Positions 62,536 through 64,000 of a stretch of DNA of 64,000 nt are shown here, in pieces. Origin of the DNA: Chlorogloeopsis sp. ULAP01. GTDB taxonomy: Bacteria; Cyanobacteriota; Cyanobacteriia; Cyanobacteriales; Nostocaceae. The first letter of the stretch is position 1; each line of letters starts with the position of its first letter. The notes below the pieces were generated by a model. It worked only from the letters and a program-made list of their open reading frames with translations. It made no database searches and was not told where the DNA came from. The DNA is taken from the NCBI RefSeq assembly GCF_030381805.1, contig NZ_JAUDRH010000011.1, positions 216,813 through 280,812 on the forward strand, written 5' to 3'. Made by a program: the position numbers and the translations under genes.

Positions 62536-63900
62536 ATGCCTAGAATAGCTATAGACAAAATCAAAATAGGTGTGAATCGCCGTCCATTAAACGGCGAGAA
62601 AGTAAAGGAGTTGAAAGAATCTATTCAGGCAATGGGTTTATTGAACCCAATCACGATAGATGGAGATTATAAACTGATAGCTGGGCTGCACCGTTTGACA
62701 GCCTGTCAGATGCTGGGTTTAGAGGAAATAGAATGCAATGTCGTTAACTATGAAGATACTGAACAAGCTCGTTTAGCGGAGATTGATGAAAATTTGATCC
62801 GCAATGAGCTAGAACCTCTGGAGCGACATGAACTTTGGCTGGAACGGGAACAAATTCTGCAAAAGTTGGGACTAAGAGCACAACCAGGAGATAACCAACA
62901 CACTCTCAAAGGTGGTGAAATGGTTGCACCTCCTCCTAAGACTACTAAGGAGATGGCTAAAAATGCTGGTTTTTCTGAACGTACTCTCCAGCAAGGTTTA
63001 CAGATTGCTAAAGGTATTCATCCAGAAGTCAAACAGTTAATTAAAGGAACAGCGATCGCCAAAAGTACTACAGCCCAATTAGAGATAGCAAGAGCTGCTG
63101 CTCAAGAACGGGCTGTAGCAGAGCAAGCTGAAAAAGCTTCCGAGTTAGCTAAGGCGATGGGAAAGCAACAAGAAGCCGAAAAGCAAGCAAAATTAGCCGA
63201 ACAAGCACGAAGTAAGCAAAAAGAGTTACAGATTGTAGCCTTCCAAAGTGCTATGGCTCAAAAACAAACAAAGTCGGCTCTCAAGAGAGTTACTACACAG
63301 ACAGCAAAAACACCTGATAAAAGAGCGATCGCCCGAATCGAATCGCAAGTAAAATTGGGTGACGAATTGATGCTTGGTCGGCATTTAGTATATTGTGGCG
63401 ATACTAGCAGCAAACAATTCAAGGAACTGCTACCCTCAAATGCAGCTTTGGCGATCGCGACAATTTCACCAACTTGGAATCATGACTACTTGATTGATGA
63501 AGCACGGGTTGTGGCGGTACTGCGTTCTGGGGGCAATATCTACGAATTTTGCACTCAAGTGCGGATGCCATTTCAATATGAATTTGTGATTGGCAACTTG
63601 TATGTAAGCATTTTTTCTCACCAGCCTAAAACCCAGCCCCAGATCCCAATTAATATTGAAGGTGTAGAAGGAATAATCAGTTACCTGATCAATTTGTATA
63701 CAAGTCATCAAGATAATTTTGTCATTGCCCCTTTTATGGGAGATGCTGAAATCCTGATTAATTGCGAAAGGATGGGACGTATCTGTTTTATTGGAGACGA
63801 TAATCCTGAATTTGTGAGTCATGGAATTACACGCTGGGAGAAATGGACAGGAAAGCAAGCAGAAAAAACCAACTCAACAAGTTATGTCAAATCGTTTTAA
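62536..63900 (+). CDS. ParB-like protein fused to a degenerate DNA methylase domain
   Basis: 454 aa. Residues 1-95 are a ParB N-terminal domain: KELKESIQAMGLLNPITI and AGLHRLTACQMLGLEEI (GxHR in place of GERR). An HTH-like segment KTTKEMAKNAGFSERTLQQG (about 136-154) and an Ala/Glu/Lys coiled coil (183-235) follow. From 273 the sequence follows a class beta DNA methylase: KLGDELMLGRHLVYCGDTSS, then ISPTW (310-314) where DPPY/SPPY belongs, and FMGDA (400-404) where FxGSG belongs; RWEKWTGKQA closes it. So the methylase fold is there but both key motifs are altered. DNA-binding or partition role more likely than methylation. Confidence 0.82.
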   Translation: MPRIAIDKIKIGVNRRPLNGEKVKELKESIQAMGLLNPITIDGDYKLIAGLHRLTACQMLGLEEIECNVVNYEDTEQARLAEIDENLIRNELEPLERHELWLEREQILQKLGLRAQPGDNQHTLKGGEMVAPPPKTTKEMAKNAGFSERTLQQGLQIAKGIHPEVKQLIKGTAIAKSTTAQLEIARAAAQERAVAEQAEKASELAKAMGKQQEAEKQAKLAEQARSKQKELQIVAFQSAMAQKQTKSALKRVTTQTAKTPDKRAIARIESQVKLGDELMLGRHLVYCGDTSSKQFKELLPSNAALAIATISPTWNHDYLIDEARVVAVLRSGGNIYEFCTQVRMPFQYEFVIGNLYVSIFSHQPKTQPQIPINIEGVEGIISYLINLYTSHQDNFVIAPFMGDAEILINCERMGRICFIGDDNPEFVSHGITRWEKWTGKQAEKTNSTSYVKSF

Positions 63901-63913
63901 GAAGGCAGACCCA

Positions 63914-64000
63914 ATGAAACAAGTTTCACAAGCCTTGCATGAAAAACCTCACCCCGTCCTGTCGGACACCCCTCTCCTTGCTAAGGAGAGGGGCAGGGGG
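63914..64000 (+). other. Open frame running off the window, ending in a palindromic repeat
   Basis: ATG 63914, 13 nt after the previous stop, preceded by AAGAAGG. It reads MKQVSQALHEKPHPVLSDTP and runs into CCCCTCTCCTTGCTAAGGAG, the palindrome also seen at 31920-31943, so much of it is repeat DNA. Too short to call as a gene. Confidence 0.3.

Noticed and set aside
62239..62564. Two 60-80 aa ORFs on opposite strands
   Set aside because: No family features; they overlap each other in an AT-rich gap upstream of the ParB-like gene.

Overview
The window looks like chromosome from a filamentous, probably heterocyst-forming (Nostocales) cyanobacterium. The evidence is the very frequent HIP1 octamer GCGATCGC and its relatives, the phycobiliprotein lyase cpcT, a solitary NdhK, serine/threonine kinases fused to GUN4, FHA or pentapeptide repeats, an NB-ARC/WD40 protein, XisI, and a cluster matching the heterocyst-glycolipid genes hglT, hgdA, hgdC and hgdB with cpcT nearby. 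Heptameric STRR repeats and palindromic repeats, typical of this order, fill most gaps.

Layout. 1-10 kb: 5'-truncated hemL, a 53-aa metallothionein, an SpkB-like kinase, recA with a LexA-like box, an acyltransferase, a Coq4-like protein, a secreted alpha/beta hydrolase and a solitary ndhK. 10-20 kb: a 1262-aa NB-ARC/WD40 protein, a cupin, an unknown secreted protein, a tyrosine phosphatase-like protein, rsgA, a small coiled-coil protein next to a 21-bp repeat that encodes a Cys-heptad peptide, and a kinase-GUN4 fusion. 20-27.5 kb: a decayed toxin-antitoxin pair whose antitoxin is split by a repeat element, an FHA-kinase, a haemagglutinin-type exoprotein, dus and an MlaE permease. 27.5-38 kb: a large multi-PAS hybrid histidine kinase, an Orn/Lys/Arg decarboxylase-family protein, ychF, two adjacent broken genes (one is xisI), and a second hybrid kinase. 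38-47.5 kb: padR/pirin divergent pair, an Hli-like small protein, two dienelactone hydrolases, GNAT, an orphan Dam-type methylase, a 2OG-Fe(II) oxygenase, a methyltransferase, an AraC regulator and tRNA-Cys(GCA). 47.6-61.3 kb: cpcT, a TPR protein, a HetN-like SDR, a GMC oxidoreductase, a type ISP restriction-modification remnant, then the leftward glycolipid cluster. 61.3-64 kb: a 1.2-kb repeat-rich gap and a ParB-like protein fused to a degenerate DNA methylase.

The glycolipid cluster probably makes and exports the heterocyst laminated layer: two glycosyltransferases, a sugar epimerase, a small secreted DUF2141 protein and a DevBC-type exporter pair without an ATPase gene. The HetN-like SDR lies nearby and carries RNSGH where HetN has RGSGR.

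The strongest theme outside ordinary annotation is repeat invasion. Several repeat families sit in frame inside otherwise intact genes (WD40 protein, hybrid kinase, decarboxylase, oxygenase), and another has split an antitoxin. Further observations are the Cys-heptad mini-ORF, the ParB/dead-methylase fusion and the HetN-like protein lacking the inhibitory pentapeptide. All identities come from reading the sequence and from recalled knowledge of families; no database search was run.
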